Assembly: GCF_000243095.1 (NCBI RefSeq)
Contig: NZ_AHJE01000036.1
Location: 1 to 64,000, forward strand
DNA length: 64,000 bases
Source of the DNA: Cupriavidus basilensis OR16
GTDB taxonomy: Bacteria > Pseudomonadota > Gammaproteobacteria > Burkholderiales > Burkholderiaceae
Direction: 5' to 3'
The translations under genes were made by a program, and so were the position numbers. Below are positions 29,314 to 39,499 of the stretch, piece by piece. Below the pieces are notes generated by a model. It was given only the letters and a program-made list of their open reading frames with translations. It was not told the origin of the DNA and searched no databases. Numbering within the stretch: position 1 is the stretch's first letter; every line of letters begins with the position of its first letter.

Positions 29314-29913
29314 TCAGCGCGCTTCCAGCGTGCGCAACTCATCCAGGGTATTGATATTGGCGAATGCGCCGGCGTCTTCGAACAGCACTTCGGCCAGGCG
29401 GTGCGAGGCGGCCCAGGTTTCGATCTTGCGGCCGCCGCCGTTGAGGAAAGCCAGCAGGCTATCGAGCGCCGTGACAGGCATCAGGCAAAACACCGGCTGG
29501 ACCTGCCGGTGGCCGTCCGTGTCGATGGTGACCGGGATGGCCATCTGGGCATTTTCGCTGTCGATGGCGCTCGCCAGGCGTGCGGCCAGGTCGGTCGGCA
29601 GGAAAGGCGAGTCACAGGGGGCGCTCAGCATCCAGCCCGTCTGGCATTGTTCCAGCCCGGCCAGCATGCCGGCGAGCGGGCCGGCGAAGTCGGGCACCGA
29701 ATCCGTGACCACCGGCACGCCGAAGGACTCATACGCGGCCAGGTTGCGGTTGGCATTGATCAGCATGCCCCCGGTCTGCGGCGACAGGCGCATCAGCGTA
29801 TGCATGGCCATGGGCGCGCCGCGAAACGGTTGCAAGCCCTTGTCGGTGCCGCCCATGCGGCTGCCCCTGCCGCCGGCCAGGATCAAGCCCGTAATGTCTT
29901 CGCGTGCAATCAT
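29314..29913 (-). CDS. mobA: Molybdenum cofactor guanylyltransferase
   Basis: 199 residues. A GTP-binding nucleotidyltransferase fold has the signature LILAGGRGSRMGGTDKG at about residues 11-27 and the later SAPCDSPFLP metal-binding motif. It adds GMP to Mo-molybdopterin to give the MGD cofactor of DMSO-reductase-family enzymes. It lies between moaA (46 bases upstream) and moeA (40 bases downstream). Confidence 0.95.
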   Translation of the reverse strand: MIAREDITGLILAGGRGSRMGGTDKGLQPFRGAPMAMHTLMRLSPQTGGMLINANRNLAAYESFGVPVVTDSVPDFAGPLAGMLAGLEQCQTGWMLSAPCDSPFLPTDLAARLASAIDSENAQMAIPVTIDTDGHRQVQPVFCLMPVTALDSLLAFLNGGGRKIETWAASHRLAEVLFEDAGAFANINTLDELRTLEAR

Positions 29914-29959
29914 CGGGGGGTGGGAGGGTAGGGTGATGCGTTAGGCAAGGCGGCTGCCG

Positions 29960-31084
29960 TCAGCCGCCGATATACGACATTTCGATCTTGCTCTCGGCGC
30001 GCGCCTGCCTCACTGCGGGGTCGCTGCGCTGTTCCGAGTAGTGATCAGTGCGCCCTTGCCAGACCCCGGCAATGGCGTTCGAGATTTCCAGGTCGCTGTG
30101 CTCGCCGCGCAGCAGCGCCCGCAGGTCGTAGCCTTCGGTGGCGAACAGGCACAGGTAGAGCCGGCCTTCGGTCGACAGGCGGATGCGGCTGCAGTCGCCG
30201 CAGAAGGCGTGGGTCACGCTGGAGATCACGCCGATCTCGCCGGCGCCGTCGCGATAGCGCCAGCGCTCGGCGGTTTCGCCGCTATAGTTGGCGGCGATGG
30301 CTTCCAGTGGGAAGGCCTCGTGGATGCGGCGCACGACTTCGGCCGAGGGCAGTACCTCGTCCATCTGCCAGTGATTGCTCGCGCCCACGTCCATGAACTC
30401 GATAAAGCGCATGATGATGCCGCTGCCGCGGAAATGCGCGGCCATCGGCACGATCTCACCGTCGTTGGTGCCGCGCTTGACCACCATGTTGACCTTGATC
30501 GGCGCCAGCCCAACCGCCTGGGCGGTCTCGATGCCGTCCAGCACGTCGCCTACCGCGAAGTCGACATCGTTCATGCGGCGGAAGGTGGCGTCGTCGATGG
30601 CGTCCAGGCTCACGCTCACCCGCGCGAGGCCGGCGTCGCGCAGCGCGCGCGCCTTGCGTGCCAGCAGCGAGGCATTGGTGGTCAGGGTGAGGTCCAGCGG
30701 CTTGCCGGACACGGTCTCGATGCGCGCCAGCATTTCCACCAGCTTCTCGATGTTCTTGCGCAGCAGCGGTTCGCCGCCGGTCAGGCGGATCTTCTCCACG
30801 CCGTGCGCCACGAAAAGGCGGGCGGCGCGCTCGATTTCCTCAAAGCTCAGCAACTCGGAGTGCGGCAGGAAGGTGTAGTCCTTGTCGAACACTTCCTTGG
30901 GCATGCAGTAGACGCAGCGGAAATTGCAGCGATCCGTGACCGAGATGCGCAAGTCATGCAGCGGCCGGCCGCGGGTGTCGGCAACCAGCCCGGACGGCGC
31001 GGTGAGCACGGCCGGAATGCTTGGCGTCATCGAGCGGTAGCGATGGTCGCGCAGGTCGAAAATGGGGATGACGGATTCGGTCAT
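29960..31084 (-). CDS. moaA: GTP 3',8-cyclase
   Basis: 374 residues. The radical SAM cluster Cys residues are 53, 57 and 60 (CNFRCVYC), followed by the GGEPLL motif. The C-terminal second cluster is marked by [10 protein letters not shown] plus a later Cys (LCLF), and the protein ends in the essential Gly-Gly. With MoaC it converts GTP to cyclic pyranopterin monophosphate, the first step of molybdenum cofactor synthesis. The ATG at 31084 is chosen over a longer open frame to 31165. It heads the moaA-mobA-moeA group. Confidence 0.95.
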   Translation of the reverse strand: MTESVIPIFDLRDHRYRSMTPSIPAVLTAPSGLVADTRGRPLHDLRISVTDRCNFRCVYCMPKEVFDKDYTFLPHSELLSFEEIERAARLFVAHGVEKIRLTGGEPLLRKNIEKLVEMLARIETVSGKPLDLTLTTNASLLARKARALRDAGLARVSVSLDAIDDATFRRMNDVDFAVGDVLDGIETAQAVGLAPIKVNMVVKRGTNDGEIVPMAAHFRGSGIIMRFIEFMDVGASNHWQMDEVLPSAEVVRRIHEAFPLEAIAANYSGETAERWRYRDGAGEIGVISSVTHAFCGDCSRIRLSTEGRLYLCLFATEGYDLRALLRGEHSDLEISNAIAGVWQGRTDHYSEQRSDPAVRQARAESKIEMSYIGG

Positions 31085-31247
31085 GGCCTGGGGGCTTGGC
31101 AGTGCAGGTGACGGGCGGCTCTGGCGCGGTTGCGTGGGGCAAGCAACGCCCGTTCCGGGCACCATCTTTCGGGTGCCATCTATCTGTCATTCTAGCCGAG
31201 CCGCGCATGGTACCGCCGGCATCACCCGGGACAATGCCCCCGGGCAT

Positions 31248-31276
31248 GAAAAAGGGACGGCATCGCCGTCCCTTTC
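31248..31276 (-). terminator. Intrinsic terminator after rne
   Basis: A perfect eight-base stem GGGACGGC/GCCGTCCC with a three-base loop is followed on the minus strand by a T run. It lies 25 bases after the rne stop codon and separates rne from moaA. Confidence 0.88.
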
Positions 31277-31300
31277 CTTTGCTACCCGCGAGGGTACCGC

Positions 31301-34249
31301 TTACTTTTGCGGCGTCGTCTCTGCGGCATCGCCACCGGTCTCGACCAGGATCATCGGACCTTCAGGCAACGGCGGCAGGGGCTTGCGCTCCCGCACGACG
31401 CGCGGTGCCGGCGGGATGCTGGCGGCCGCTTCCTGCGCGGCGCGCAGTTTGCTGGTGTCGGTGTTGACCCACTCGAGGCCGGCCGAAGCCAGCATCGGCT
31501 GCAGGTTTTCCACTGCCACCGGGGCTGCGGCCGGCACGGGTGCCGGTGCGGCCACGGGTGCGGCTACCGCCACTTCAACGGCGGGTGCCACATCAGCGGG
31601 GGCTTGCACGACGGCTTCTGCCACGACCGGAGCAGGGGCCGGCTGGTAGGCGGCCGGGCTTGCCGCGACCGTTTCGATCACCGGTTCAGCCACCGTTTCC
31701 ACGATCGGCGCAGCGACCGGGGCGGCGATGGGGGCAGCTTGCACGAACACCGGCTCGGCCGGCAGCTCGACGGGCTGTTGCGTCACAACGGCCGCCTCGG
31801 CGGGCTGGTATGCGGGCGCGCTCGGAGCAATTTCGGCAACCGTTACCGCAGCGGCTTCCACCACGGTAGCCTGGGCGACCACGGCAGGAGCGGCGGCTTG
31901 GGCGCTTTCGCGGGTTTCCGCCGCGTACTCGCTTTCGGCGCCTTCAGTGCCTTCGTTTGCCTGCACGCCGTCATCGCGCTCGCGGCGATAGCGGTTGCGG
32001 CCACGACGATTGCGGCGGCGGCGTTCTTCACCTTCGCCGTTTTCGGCACCTTCCGTGCCTTCCGGCAGGTCGGCGCGTGCGTTGTCGGCGTCGTCGTGCG
32101 AAGCAACTTGCGCGACGACAGCCGGCGCTGCAACAACAACGGCTGCGGTCGCGGCTACCGCTTCGGCAGCCAGGCCTTCGGTGGCTTCGCCTTCGCGCGG
32201 CGCGTCTCCTCGTTCACGCTGGCGGTCGCGCTGGCGCTCGCGGCGTTCCTGGTTACGGTCGCGGCGGCCTTCGCCACGGCCTTCCGTACGTTCGGCCGGT
32301 GCGCCCTCGGCCTGGCGGGCCGGCTGGACTTCCAGTGCGGCCTGGCGCGGGCGCGGGTGTTGCGCTCGCCACGTTCGCCGCGCTCACCACGCTCAGCACC
32401 GCGCTCGCCACGCTCACCGCGGGCTTCGACGCGCTCGCCACGCCGCCGCGCTCACCACGCTCGCCACCGCGTTCGCCGCGCTGGCCACGGCCTTCGCCGC
32501 GTTCGCCACGTTGGCCGCGTTCACGACGGTTCTCGGCGCTGCGCTGTTCGGCGTCCACCGGCTTGGCCGGTTCGACGGCTGGCGCCGCCGGCTTGGCGCC
32601 GAACAGGTTCTTCAGCCAGCCGATAAAGCCACCGCCGACCACCGGTTGGGTAGCAGGCACCGGGCGTGCGGCAGCCGCCGCGGCGTCCGGGCGCGGGGCG
32701 CGCTCGGCGCGCGGCACGGAGACGGGCGCCGGCTGTTCCGGGGTGATGCCCTTGACTGCGGCTTCCTGGCGCGGCTTGGCGTCTTCCTTCTTGCGGCTGC
32801 TGTAGCTGGTGTCGGCTTCGAGCTCCTTGGCGGCAGCTTCGGCCATCTTGTAGCTGGCCATGCTGTCTTCCAGGCGCGGGTCGTCGTGACGCAGGCGCTC
32901 CAGCTTGTAATGCGGGGTCTCGAGGTGCTTGTTGGGGATCAGCAGCACGTTGACCTTGAAACGCATCTCGATCAGGTTGATGTCCTGGCGCTTCTCGTTG
33001 AGCAGGAACGCAGCCACTTCCACCGGCACTTGGCAGTGGATGGCGGCGGTGTTTTCCTTCATGCCTTCTTCCTGGATGATGCGCAGCACCTGCAGGGCGG
33101 AGGATTCGGTATCGCGGATATGGCCGGTGCCGTTGCAACGCGGGCAAGTGATATGCGAGCCTTCCGACAGCGACGGGCGCAGGCGCTGGCGCGACAGCTC
33201 CATCAGGCCGAAACGGCTGATCTTGCCCATCTGCACGCGGGCGCGGTCATGGCGCAGGGCATCTTTCAGGCGCGTTTCCACGTCCCTCTGGGCCTTGCTG
33301 GCTTCCATGTCGATGAAGTCGATCACGATCAGGCCACCCAGGTCGCGCAGGCGCAGCTGGCGGGCGATCTCGTCGGCGGCTTCGAGGTTGGTGCGCAGCG
33401 CGGTTTCCTCGATGTCGGCGCCCTTGGTGGCGCGGGCCGAGTTCACGTCCACCGACACCAGGGCCTCGGTGTGGTCGATCACGATGGCGCCGCCCGAGGG
33501 CAACATCACCATGCGCGAATAAGCCGACTCGATCTGGTGCTCGATCTGGAAGCGCGAGAAGAGGGGGACGTCGTCCCGGTACTTCTTCACGCGGTTCATG
33601 TTGTCGGGCATGACCACGCTCATGAAGGCGCGGGCCTGCTCGTAGATTTCGTCGGTATCGATCAGGATCTCGCCGATATCCGGCTGGAAGTAATCGCGGA
33701 TGGCGCGGATCACCAGGCTGGACTCGAGATAGATCAACAGCGGGGCCTTGTTGTCGCCGGCCGCGCCGTCGATGGCCTTCCACAGTTGCAGCAGGTAGTT
33801 CAGGTCCCACTGGAGCTCTTCGGCCGAACGGCCGATGCCCGCAGTGCGGGCGATGATGCTCATGCCCTCGGGCACGGCCAGCTGGCCCATGGTCTCGCGC
33901 AGTTCCTGGCGGTCCTCGCCCTCGATGCGGCGCGATACGCCACCGCCGCGCGGGTTGTTGGGCATCAGCACCAAGTAGCGGCCGGCCAGCGAGATAAAGG
34001 TGGTCAGCGCCGCGCCCTTGTTGCCGCGCTCTTCCTTTTCCACCTGGACGATGAGTTCCTGGCCTTCATGCAACGCGTCCTGGATGCGCGCGTTGCGCAC
34101 GTCCACGCCTTCCTTGAAAAAGGCGCGTGCTACTTCCACGTAGTTGACGAAGCAGGCTTCCAGCGACGGCTCGATCCGGGTTCGCGCCCGGCGGCCTCGA
34201 TGTCGATATCGATCAGTTTCTCACTCAATGCCGCGGATTGCACCGGCAT
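31301..34249 (-). pseudogene. rne: Ribonuclease E, with several frame breaks
   Basis: RNase E starts mRNA decay and rRNA/tRNA processing and scaffolds the degradosome at the membrane. The catalytic half from about 34139 downward is well preserved: [13 protein letters not shown], the DNase-I-like core with [10 protein letters not shown], the zinc-link CPRCNGTG, and the small domain. The 5' end is damaged. A start-like ATG at 34249 leads into [14 protein letters not shown], then a frame break near 34182 drops about a dozen residues. A second in-frame loss before VEVARAFF removes the GEDRHGFLPF-type segment. In the non-catalytic half a Gly-Glu-Arg repeat (about 32395-32520) carries two more frame changes before the acidic, Ala/Pro-rich tail. 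The gene is normally essential, so these breaks are suspect. Confidence 0.85.
32395..32520 (-). repeat. Gly-Glu-Arg coding repeat tract in rne
   Basis: Tandem, imperfect nine-base units encoding Arg-Gly-Glu / Gly-Glu-Arg in the arginine-rich RNA-binding region. The reading frame changes twice within the tract, which is where sequencing or replication slippage would be expected. Confidence 0.7.
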
Positions 34250-34975
34250 GCGGTGCCCGCGGCGTTCGTTCCGTGGAGCACGCGAGGGAGCGAGTGAGGG
34301 CGCGAGAATTGCCAAAAGCGCCGTCGCGCAAATGAGCGCGGCCGGCTGGGCACGGGTGAAAGAGAGGTAACGACGTCGAAAGCGCCGTCCGCATGGTCGG
34401 AGAGAACGCCGGTGTGCTGCTCTGCGCAGCGACCCAGCGGGTTTCCGGCTGGCTTGGCGGCAGTGCGGGCGCAAAGGGGCGCCATCACACTGCGGCCGGC
34501 CGCGGAAGGGCCAGACGCGTCAAAGAGCAAGTTTGTCGTCACGGCAATGCTGCTTCGCTACCTGACATCTCCTGGCGGGCGCACCTACTGCTTGTTGGAG
34601 TTCTGCGACCGGGCGCCGGTATAACCAGTCAGGTGGCGTTGGAAGCATGCCGGCGGCACCGTTTCCCGGTGCGGGCGGGACTTCTCTCACCAGAGTGGAT
34701 GCCGGGTGGGCATCCACTATCAAATTCTGTTCTACCTGAACACTCTATTCCCACGTGACCGCCGTCAGCGCCGAAGTTGCCTTTGGGCGACTTCCTGCGC
34801 GGGCGATACCGTGCGTGCTGCGTTTTTGCTGCCATTCACCAGCCCGGGGCTCGCGTGGTACGCAAAGAAGCGGGAGGCTGGCAGGGCTGGCGGCAACCCG
34901 AAGTGTAAAATACGACGAATCGCCTACACCTGACTTGCGCTGCCGGTCTTTGGCCGGGACAGCGAGGAAATTATA
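34250..34975. other. Long rne-rluC divergent intergenic region
   Basis: 726 bases without a supportable gene. Short open frames here lack ribosome sites and homology. The size suits the long structured rne leader used for autoregulation in E. coli, though I cannot match its hairpins. Because the rne 5' end is disordered, part of this region may also be misjoined. It should contain divergent promoters for rne and rluC, not placed. Confidence 0.45.
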
Positions 34976-35983
34976 TTGAAAATGAATGAGTTACGCCATC
35001 AAATTGAAAAAGAGGTGCGGCCCGCCGCGGCCGGCCCCCAGGTGGCGTACGTAACGATTGGCGACGAAGCCGATGGCCAGCGCATCGACAACTTCCTCCT
35101 GAGGCTCTCGAAAGGGGTGCCCAAGAGCCATGTCTACCGCATCCTGAGGTCGGGTGAAGTGCGTGTTAACAAGGGCCGGGTTGATGCCACCTATCGCCTG
35201 CAACTGGGCGACGTGGTGCGGATTCCGCCCATGCGTGTGGCGGCTCCGGCACCCGATGGCGGCAAATTCGTGCCGCCGGCCAGCTTCCCGGTGGTTTTCG
35301 AGGATGAATACCTGCTGGTGATCAACAAGCCTGCCGGCGTGGCCGTGCATGGCGGCTCCGGCGTGGCATTCGGCGTCATCGAGCAGTTGCGGCGGGCGCG
35401 CCCGCAGGCCAGGTTCCTTGAGCTTGTGCACCGTCTCGATCGCGAGACCTCCGGCCTGCTTGTGCTGGCAAAGAAGCGCACGGCGCTGGTGAACCTGCAT
35501 GAACAGATGCGCGGCAGTGCGCTGGACAAGCGTTACTTCGCCTGCGTGGCGGGGCATTTCGAGAATGCCCGGCAGCACGTGAAATTCCCGCTATATAAAT
35601 ACACCACCCCGGAAGGCGAGCGCCGCGTGCGCGTGCAGGATGACGGGATTGCCGCGCATACCGTGTTCAACCGGCTCGAGGTCATGCCGGGTTTCACCCT
35701 GCTGGAGGCCGAACTGAAGACCGGCCGTACCCACCAGATCCGGGTCCACCTGGCACATTCCGGCTTCCCGATCCTCGGTGACGAGAAATACGGCGACTAC
35801 GCCCTCAACAAGGCGCTGGCCCGCAGCGGCGCCAATCCCGGGCTCAAGCGCATGTTCCTGCACGCGCATAGCCTGACATTTACGCATCCGATAAGTGGCG
35901 AAATCACCACCGTCGTTGCGCCCATGCCGCCGGAGTGCGAAGCGTTCCTGCAGCAAGCCCGAAACCAGCGCGCCGCCGACTAA
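34976..35983 (+). CDS. rluC: 23S rRNA pseudouridine synthase RluC
   Basis: 335 residues. An N-terminal S4 RNA-binding domain (about 37-80) is followed by the RluA-type catalytic domain with HRLDRETSGLLVLAK, whose Asp is the catalytic residue near 155. LKTGRTHQIRVHLAH and LGDEKYG motifs are present. It modifies 23S rRNA (positions 955, 2504 and 2580 in E. coli). A TTG start at 34976 has GAGGA seven bases upstream. ATG at 34982 is the alternative, two residues shorter. It begins an rluC-gph-Rieske-sppA run. Confidence 0.92.
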   Translation: MKMNELRHQIEKEVRPAAAGPQVAYVTIGDEADGQRIDNFLLRLSKGVPKSHVYRILRSGEVRVNKGRVDATYRLQLGDVVRIPPMRVAAPAPDGGKFVPPASFPVVFEDEYLLVINKPAGVAVHGGSGVAFGVIEQLRRARPQARFLELVHRLDRETSGLLVLAKKRTALVNLHEQMRGSALDKRYFACVAGHFENARQHVKFPLYKYTTPEGERRVRVQDDGIAAHTVFNRLEVMPGFTLLEAELKTGRTHQIRVHLAHSGFPILGDEKYGDYALNKALARSGANPGLKRMFLHAHSLTFTHPISGEITTVVAPMPPECEAFLQQARNQRAAD

Positions 35984-36002
35984 GGCGCAGACAAGGATAT
36001 CA

Positions 36003-36662
36003 ATGGCCAGGCAACGCTTCGACCTGATCGTGTTCGACTGGGATGGAACCCTGATGGACTCCACCCCGACCATCGCCAAGTGCATCCAGCTGGCCAGCCG
36101 CGACCTCGGCTTGCCAGTGCCTGACGACAACGCCGCCAGCCACGTGATCGGGCTAGGGCTCAAGGATGCGTTGTCGTACGCCGTGCCGACGCTGGATCCC
36201 GCCGACTATCCCAAGCTGGCCGAGCGCTACCGCTTTCACTTCCTGACCCGCGACGCCGAACTGGTGCTGTTCGACGGGGTGCGCGAGATGCTGGAGGCCT
36301 TGCACGCCGAGCACTATTTCCTCGGCGTGGCCACGGGCAAGACCCGCGTTGGCCTGCAGCGTGCCCTAGAGGCGACTGGCCTGGTGCGCCTGTTCGACGG
36401 CACGCGTTGCGCCGACGAGACCTTTTCCAAGCCCCATCCGGCCATGCTGCAAGAGTTGACCCGGGAGCTGGGGCAGGATATGGAGCGCACGGTGATGGTC
36501 GGTGATACCACCCATGACCTGCAGATGGCGGCCAATGCCGGTGCGGCGGGCATCGGCGTAGGCTATGGCGCCCACCCGGCAGACGCCCTGCGTGCGATGA
36601 CGCCGCTGCATTGCGCGTCGTCCATCGCCGACCTGAGAGATTGGTTGCTGACGCATGCCTGA
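36003..36662 (+). CDS. HAD-IA family phosphatase (phosphoglycolate-phosphatase-like)
   Basis: 219 residues. The HAD nucleophile motif FDWDGTLMDS has Asp12. The C-terminal metal site MVGDTTHDLQMA and the Lys in SKPHP are present, with a helical cap between. It is a cytoplasmic phosphatase. Phosphoglycolate is only one possible substrate, so no symbol is given. AAGGA lies upstream of the ATG. The following Rieske gene overlaps its end by eight bases, implying coupled translation. Confidence 0.9.
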   Translation: MARQRFDLIVFDWDGTLMDSTPTIAKCIQLASRDLGLPVPDDNAASHVIGLGLKDALSYAVPTLDPADYPKLAERYRFHFLTRDAELVLFDGVREMLEALHAEHYFLGVATGKTRVGLQRALEATGLVRLFDGTRCADETFSKPHPAMLQELTRELGQDMERTVMVGDTTHDLQMAANAGAAGIGVGYGAHPADALRAMTPLHCASSIADLRDWLLTHA

Positions 36663-37047
36663 CGCGACAGGCCCGGAGATGGCGGGCGAGCGCCGCCTGT
36701 GCGCGACGGAAGACTTGGTTGACGGCGGCGCCGGGGTGCGCTTCCTGGTCGAGATCGGCGGGCGTGCGGTGAGCGCGTTTGTCGTGCGCTTTGAGGGGCT
36801 CGCCCATGGCTACCTTAACCAGTGCGCCCACGTGCCGATGGAGCTCGATTGGCAGGAGGGGCAGTTTTTCGAGTCCTCGGGCCTATACTTGATGTGCGCG
36901 ACACATGGCGCGGTTTATGCGCCAGACAGCGGCTTGTGCGTGGGCGGCCCCTGTCGGGGCGCGTCATTGTCCAAGCTGCGCGTCGACGAGCGCGACGGCA
37001 ATGTCTACTGGTTGCCGGAAAGCCCATACGAAGCACCCGCAGGCTAG
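36655..37047 (+). CDS. Rieske [2Fe-2S] domain protein
   Basis: 130 residues, a single Rieske domain. Cluster ligands are Cys57-x-His59 and Cys81-x-x-His84 (QCAHVP, CATHGAVY). It resembles the ferredoxin-like Rieske proteins (about 100-130 residues, cytoplasmic) rather than respiratory ones, as no membrane anchor is present. The start overlaps the HAD gene. Its redox partner is unknown. The rluC-HAD-Rieske-sppA order is one I associate with Burkholderiaceae. Confidence 0.88.
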   Translation: MPDATGPEMAGERRLCATEDLVDGGAGVRFLVEIGGRAVSAFVVRFEGLAHGYLNQCAHVPMELDWQEGQFFESSGLYLMCATHGAVYAPDSGLCVGGPCRGASLSKLRVDERDGNVYWLPESPYEAPAG

Positions 37048-37108
37048 CTGGCAGCCGGCAGACCCGGCGCACGCTCTGCCTATCTATTCATAATCAAGAG
37101 CCAACTGC

Positions 37109-38278
37109 ATGACTGAACAGCAAAAACCGCCCCACGACGATTCTGGCAAGACGCAGGATCCGGCGGCGCCTGCCAGCGCCGGAGCGCCGGGGGGTGGGGA
37201 TGATCGGCTGGAAACGGCTTCCCAGGCTGATTTTCCGCTGGAGCAAGAATTGCGCGCCGGCGATGCGGCCTCGCAGAAGGAAGCCAGCCAGCGCAAGGCA
37301 CGCCTGGCCGGCGGCGATGTGGGGCCGGTCCCCACCGGGACCGGCTGGGAGCGTGATGTGCTGGAAAAGGTGCTGATGGCGACCTTGCGCGAGCAGCGCG
37401 CCGCGCGCCGGTGGCGCATCTTCTTCCGCTTTGCCGGGCTAGCCCTGCTGGCACTGATCTTCTTTGCCGTCTTCGATTTCAAGGGTGATGGCAGTATCAC
37501 CACGAGCGGCCGCCATACTGCAATGGTGTCGCTCGACGGCGAGATCGCAGCCGGTACTCCGGCCAGCGCCGAATCGATCAATGCGGCCCTGCAAGCTGCG
37601 TTTGCCGATACCAATGCTGCCGGCATCATCCTCAAGATCAATTCTCCGGGCGGCTCGCCAGTGCAGGCCGGCATGATCAATGACGAGATCCACCGCTTGC
37701 GCACCGTCTATCCGTCCAAGCCGTTCTACGTGGTGGTTGAGGAAATCTGTGCCTCGGGGGGGTATTACGTGGCGGCGGCGGCCGACAAGATCTACGTCGA
37801 CAAGGCCAGTATCGTCGGCTCGATCGGCGTCCTGATGGACGGCTTCGGTTTCACCGGCCTGATGGACAAGCTGGGCGTCGAGCGACGGCTTTATACGTCC
37901 GGCGCTAACAAGGGCATGCTCGACCCGTTCTCGCCGCAGGTGCCGCGGCAGAAGCAATACGCCGAAACCATGCTCAAGCAGATCCACCAGCAATTCATCG
38001 ACGTGGTCAAGGCAGGCCGTGGCGATCGCTTGAAGGACGATCCGGACCTGTTTTCCGGCTTGTTCTGGTCGGGTGAGCGCAGCGTTGAACTGGGCCTGGC
38101 CGATGGCCTGGGCAATGCGGACTACGTGGCGCGTGACCTCTTCAAGGCCGAAGACATCGTCGACTACACGGTCAAGGAGAACATCGCCGAGCGGGTGGCC
38201 AAGCGTTTCGGCGCTGCGATGGGCACGGCGGCAATGAAGACCATGTTGTTTGGCACGCGCGTGCAGGCCATGCACTAA
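37109..38278 (+). CDS. sppA: Signal peptide peptidase SppA (S49, short type)
   Basis: 389 residues. A cytoplasmic Gly/Ala-rich N-terminus of about 105 residues is followed by one membrane anchor (about 108-126) and the periplasmic S49 protease domain, with KINSPGGSPVQAG and EEICASGGYYVAAAADKIY (catalytic Ser near 216). It degrades cleaved signal peptides in the membrane. The short S49 type forms a larger ring than E. coli SppA. The extended N-terminus is the only unusual point. An intrinsic terminator follows. Confidence 0.92.
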   Translation: MTEQQKPPHDDSGKTQDPAAPASAGAPGGGDDRLETASQADFPLEQELRAGDAASQKEASQRKARLAGGDVGPVPTGTGWERDVLEKVLMATLREQRAARRWRIFFRFAGLALLALIFFAVFDFKGDGSITTSGRHTAMVSLDGEIAAGTPASAESINAALQAAFADTNAAGIILKINSPGGSPVQAGMINDEIHRLRTVYPSKPFYVVVEEICASGGYYVAAAADKIYVDKASIVGSIGVLMDGFGFTGLMDKLGVERRLYTSGANKGMLDPFSPQVPRQKQYAETMLKQIHQQFIDVVKAGRGDRLKDDPDLFSGLFWSGERSVELGLADGLGNADYVARDLFKAEDIVDYTVKENIAERVAKRFGAAMGTAAMKTMLFGTRVQAMH

Positions 38279-38302
38279 GCATCCGAACTGGGTTCGGGGC
38301 AG

Positions 38303-38330
38303 AAAAATGGGGCGGTAACGCCCCATTTTT
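38303..38330 (+). terminator. Bidirectional intrinsic terminator after sppA
   Basis: Perfect 12-base stem AAAAATGGGGCG/CGCCCCATTTTT with loop GTAA. It separates the convergent sppA and methyltransferase-like genes and can work in both directions. Confidence 0.93.
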
Positions 38331-38359
38331 CTTTTGCTTCGCCGTTCGCCGGCCGGCGC

Positions 38360-38767
38360 TCAGGCTGCCAGCAGCGAAAAAATAGCCGGGCGCTTGTTCA
38401 GCTCCAGCCGCTCCGGGCGCCATTCGGAGATGGGCAACGTGACGATGGTCTCGCTCGGCAAGGTCAGGTCGACCGCGATCGACAGCAGGCTGGTGCCCGC
38501 GCAATGCTGGCGCATGGCGTCCAGCAAGGGGCCGTTGCGGTAAGGCGTCTCGATCCAGACCTGGGTCTGGTGCGCCTTGCGCGATAGCTGCTCCAGTTCC
38601 CGCAGGCGCTTGGCGCGCTCGCGAGGCCGGACGCCATCACGGCCAGCAGGATGGTAGTCCAGCCCGGCAGCGATTTGCTGCACGCCATCCGGAATGACGT
38701 CCGGCAGCGGGTCGAACTCGTCGCGTTTGCCCAGGGTGTTGGGGATCAGGTACAGGGTGCCGCTCAT
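38360..38767 (-). CDS. SAM-dependent methyltransferase (RsmI/YraL-like), centre missing
   Basis: 135 residues, whereas tetrapyrrole-methylase-fold relatives have about 240. The N-terminus (MSGTLYLIPNTLG) and the C-terminal part (from ERAKRLRELEQLSRKAHQTQVWIETPYRN) match the family. A short piece reading ILLAVMASGL in another frame lies between them (near 38625-38645). So at least two blocks are missing, around 100 residues in all, including the SAM-binding loops. By chance the frame stays open. The protein as written cannot be active. It lies 53 bases downstream of maf. Confidence 0.7.
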   Translation of the reverse strand: MSGTLYLIPNTLGKRDEFDPLPDVIPDGVQQIAAGLDYHPAGRDGVRPRERAKRLRELEQLSRKAHQTQVWIETPYRNGPLLDAMRQHCAGTSLLSIAVDLTLPSETIVTLPISEWRPERLELNKRPAIFSLLAA

Positions 38768-38820
38768 GCTTGGGTTCTCATTTTGTCTTCTGTGGCTTCG
38801 GCGCCGGGTGGGCCAAGCCC

Positions 38821-39420
38821 TCAGTCCTGGAAGAGTGGATAGCCGGCCTGGCGCAGCATGCTGGTCAGCGCGATCAGGGGCAGGCCCACCAGCGCGGTGG
38901 GATCGTCGGACTCCATATGCGAGAGCAGGGCGATGCCCAGTCCTTCGGATTTGGCGCTGCCCGCAACATCATAAGGGCGCTCGATGCGCAGGTAGGCATC
39001 CAGTTCCTGGTCGGACAGGTCGCGGAAGGTCGCGCGCGTCTGGATGTCCGCCAACTGGGCCTCGCCGTTGCGGCCGTCAAGCAGGCACAGCGCCGAGTGG
39101 AAAGTGACGGTGCGGCCACGCATCAACTGCAATTGGGCCAGGGCCTTCTCGTGGGAACCAGGCTTGCCGATCTGCTTGCCATCCAGCGTGGCGACCTGGT
39201 CCGAGCCGATGACCAGGGCGCCCGGATGCCGCTCGGCAATGGCCGATGCCTTGGCGTGGGAGAGTCGGAGCGCAGTGTCCTCAGGGCTTTCGCCGGGCTG
39301 CGGCGTTTCGTCGATGTCGGGAATCGCCACCTCGAAAGGCATGCGCAGGCGTTCCAGCAATTCGCGGCGATAACGTGAGCTGGAGCCCAGGATCAGGGTG
39401 GGGCGTGATGTTTGCGACAT
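38821..39420 (-). CDS. Maf/YceF nucleotide pyrophosphatase
   Basis: 199 residues from the ATG at 39420. The opening strand and loop [16 protein letters not shown], the [10 protein letters not shown] motif with catalytic Asp, and the [24 protein letters not shown] end are all typical of the YceF branch. Such enzymes hydrolyse non-canonical nucleotides (7-methyl-GTP for YceF). In E. coli yceF is also divergent from yceD-rpmF, matching this layout. Symbol withheld because the Maf subgroup was judged by context. Confidence 0.9.
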   Translation of the reverse strand: MSQTSRPTLILGSSSRYRRELLERLRMPFEVAIPDIDETPQPGESPEDTALRLSHAKASAIAERHPGALVIGSDQVATLDGKQIGKPGSHEKALAQLQLMRGRTVTFHSALCLLDGRNGEAQLADIQTRATFRDLSDQELDAYLRIERPYDVAGSAKSEGLGIALLSHMESDDPTALVGLPLIALTSMLRQAGYPLFQD

Positions 39421-39469
39421 AAGTAATTGAGCGAAAAGGGAAAGCGGCGAATGGCCGTCTTCCAATATT

Positions 39470-39499
39470 TTGACCGCAGCAGAAGAATCGACGTATAAT
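39470..39499 (+). promoter_or_regulatory. Sigma-70 promoter of yceD-rpmF
   Basis: TTGACC (39470-39475) and a perfect TATAAT (39494-39499) are separated by 18 bases. The start codon of yceD lies 160 bases downstream, leaving an unusually long leader of about 150 bases. Confidence 0.75.

Noticed and set aside
32395..32520. CRISPR-like repeats
   Set aside because: The repeats are contiguous coding units for Arg-Gly-Glu without spacers, and no cas gene is in the window.
31995..34370. A 791-codon open frame antisense to rne
   Set aside because: It mirrors the catalytic half of RNase E and has no ribosome site or recognisable domain. It is a shadow frame.
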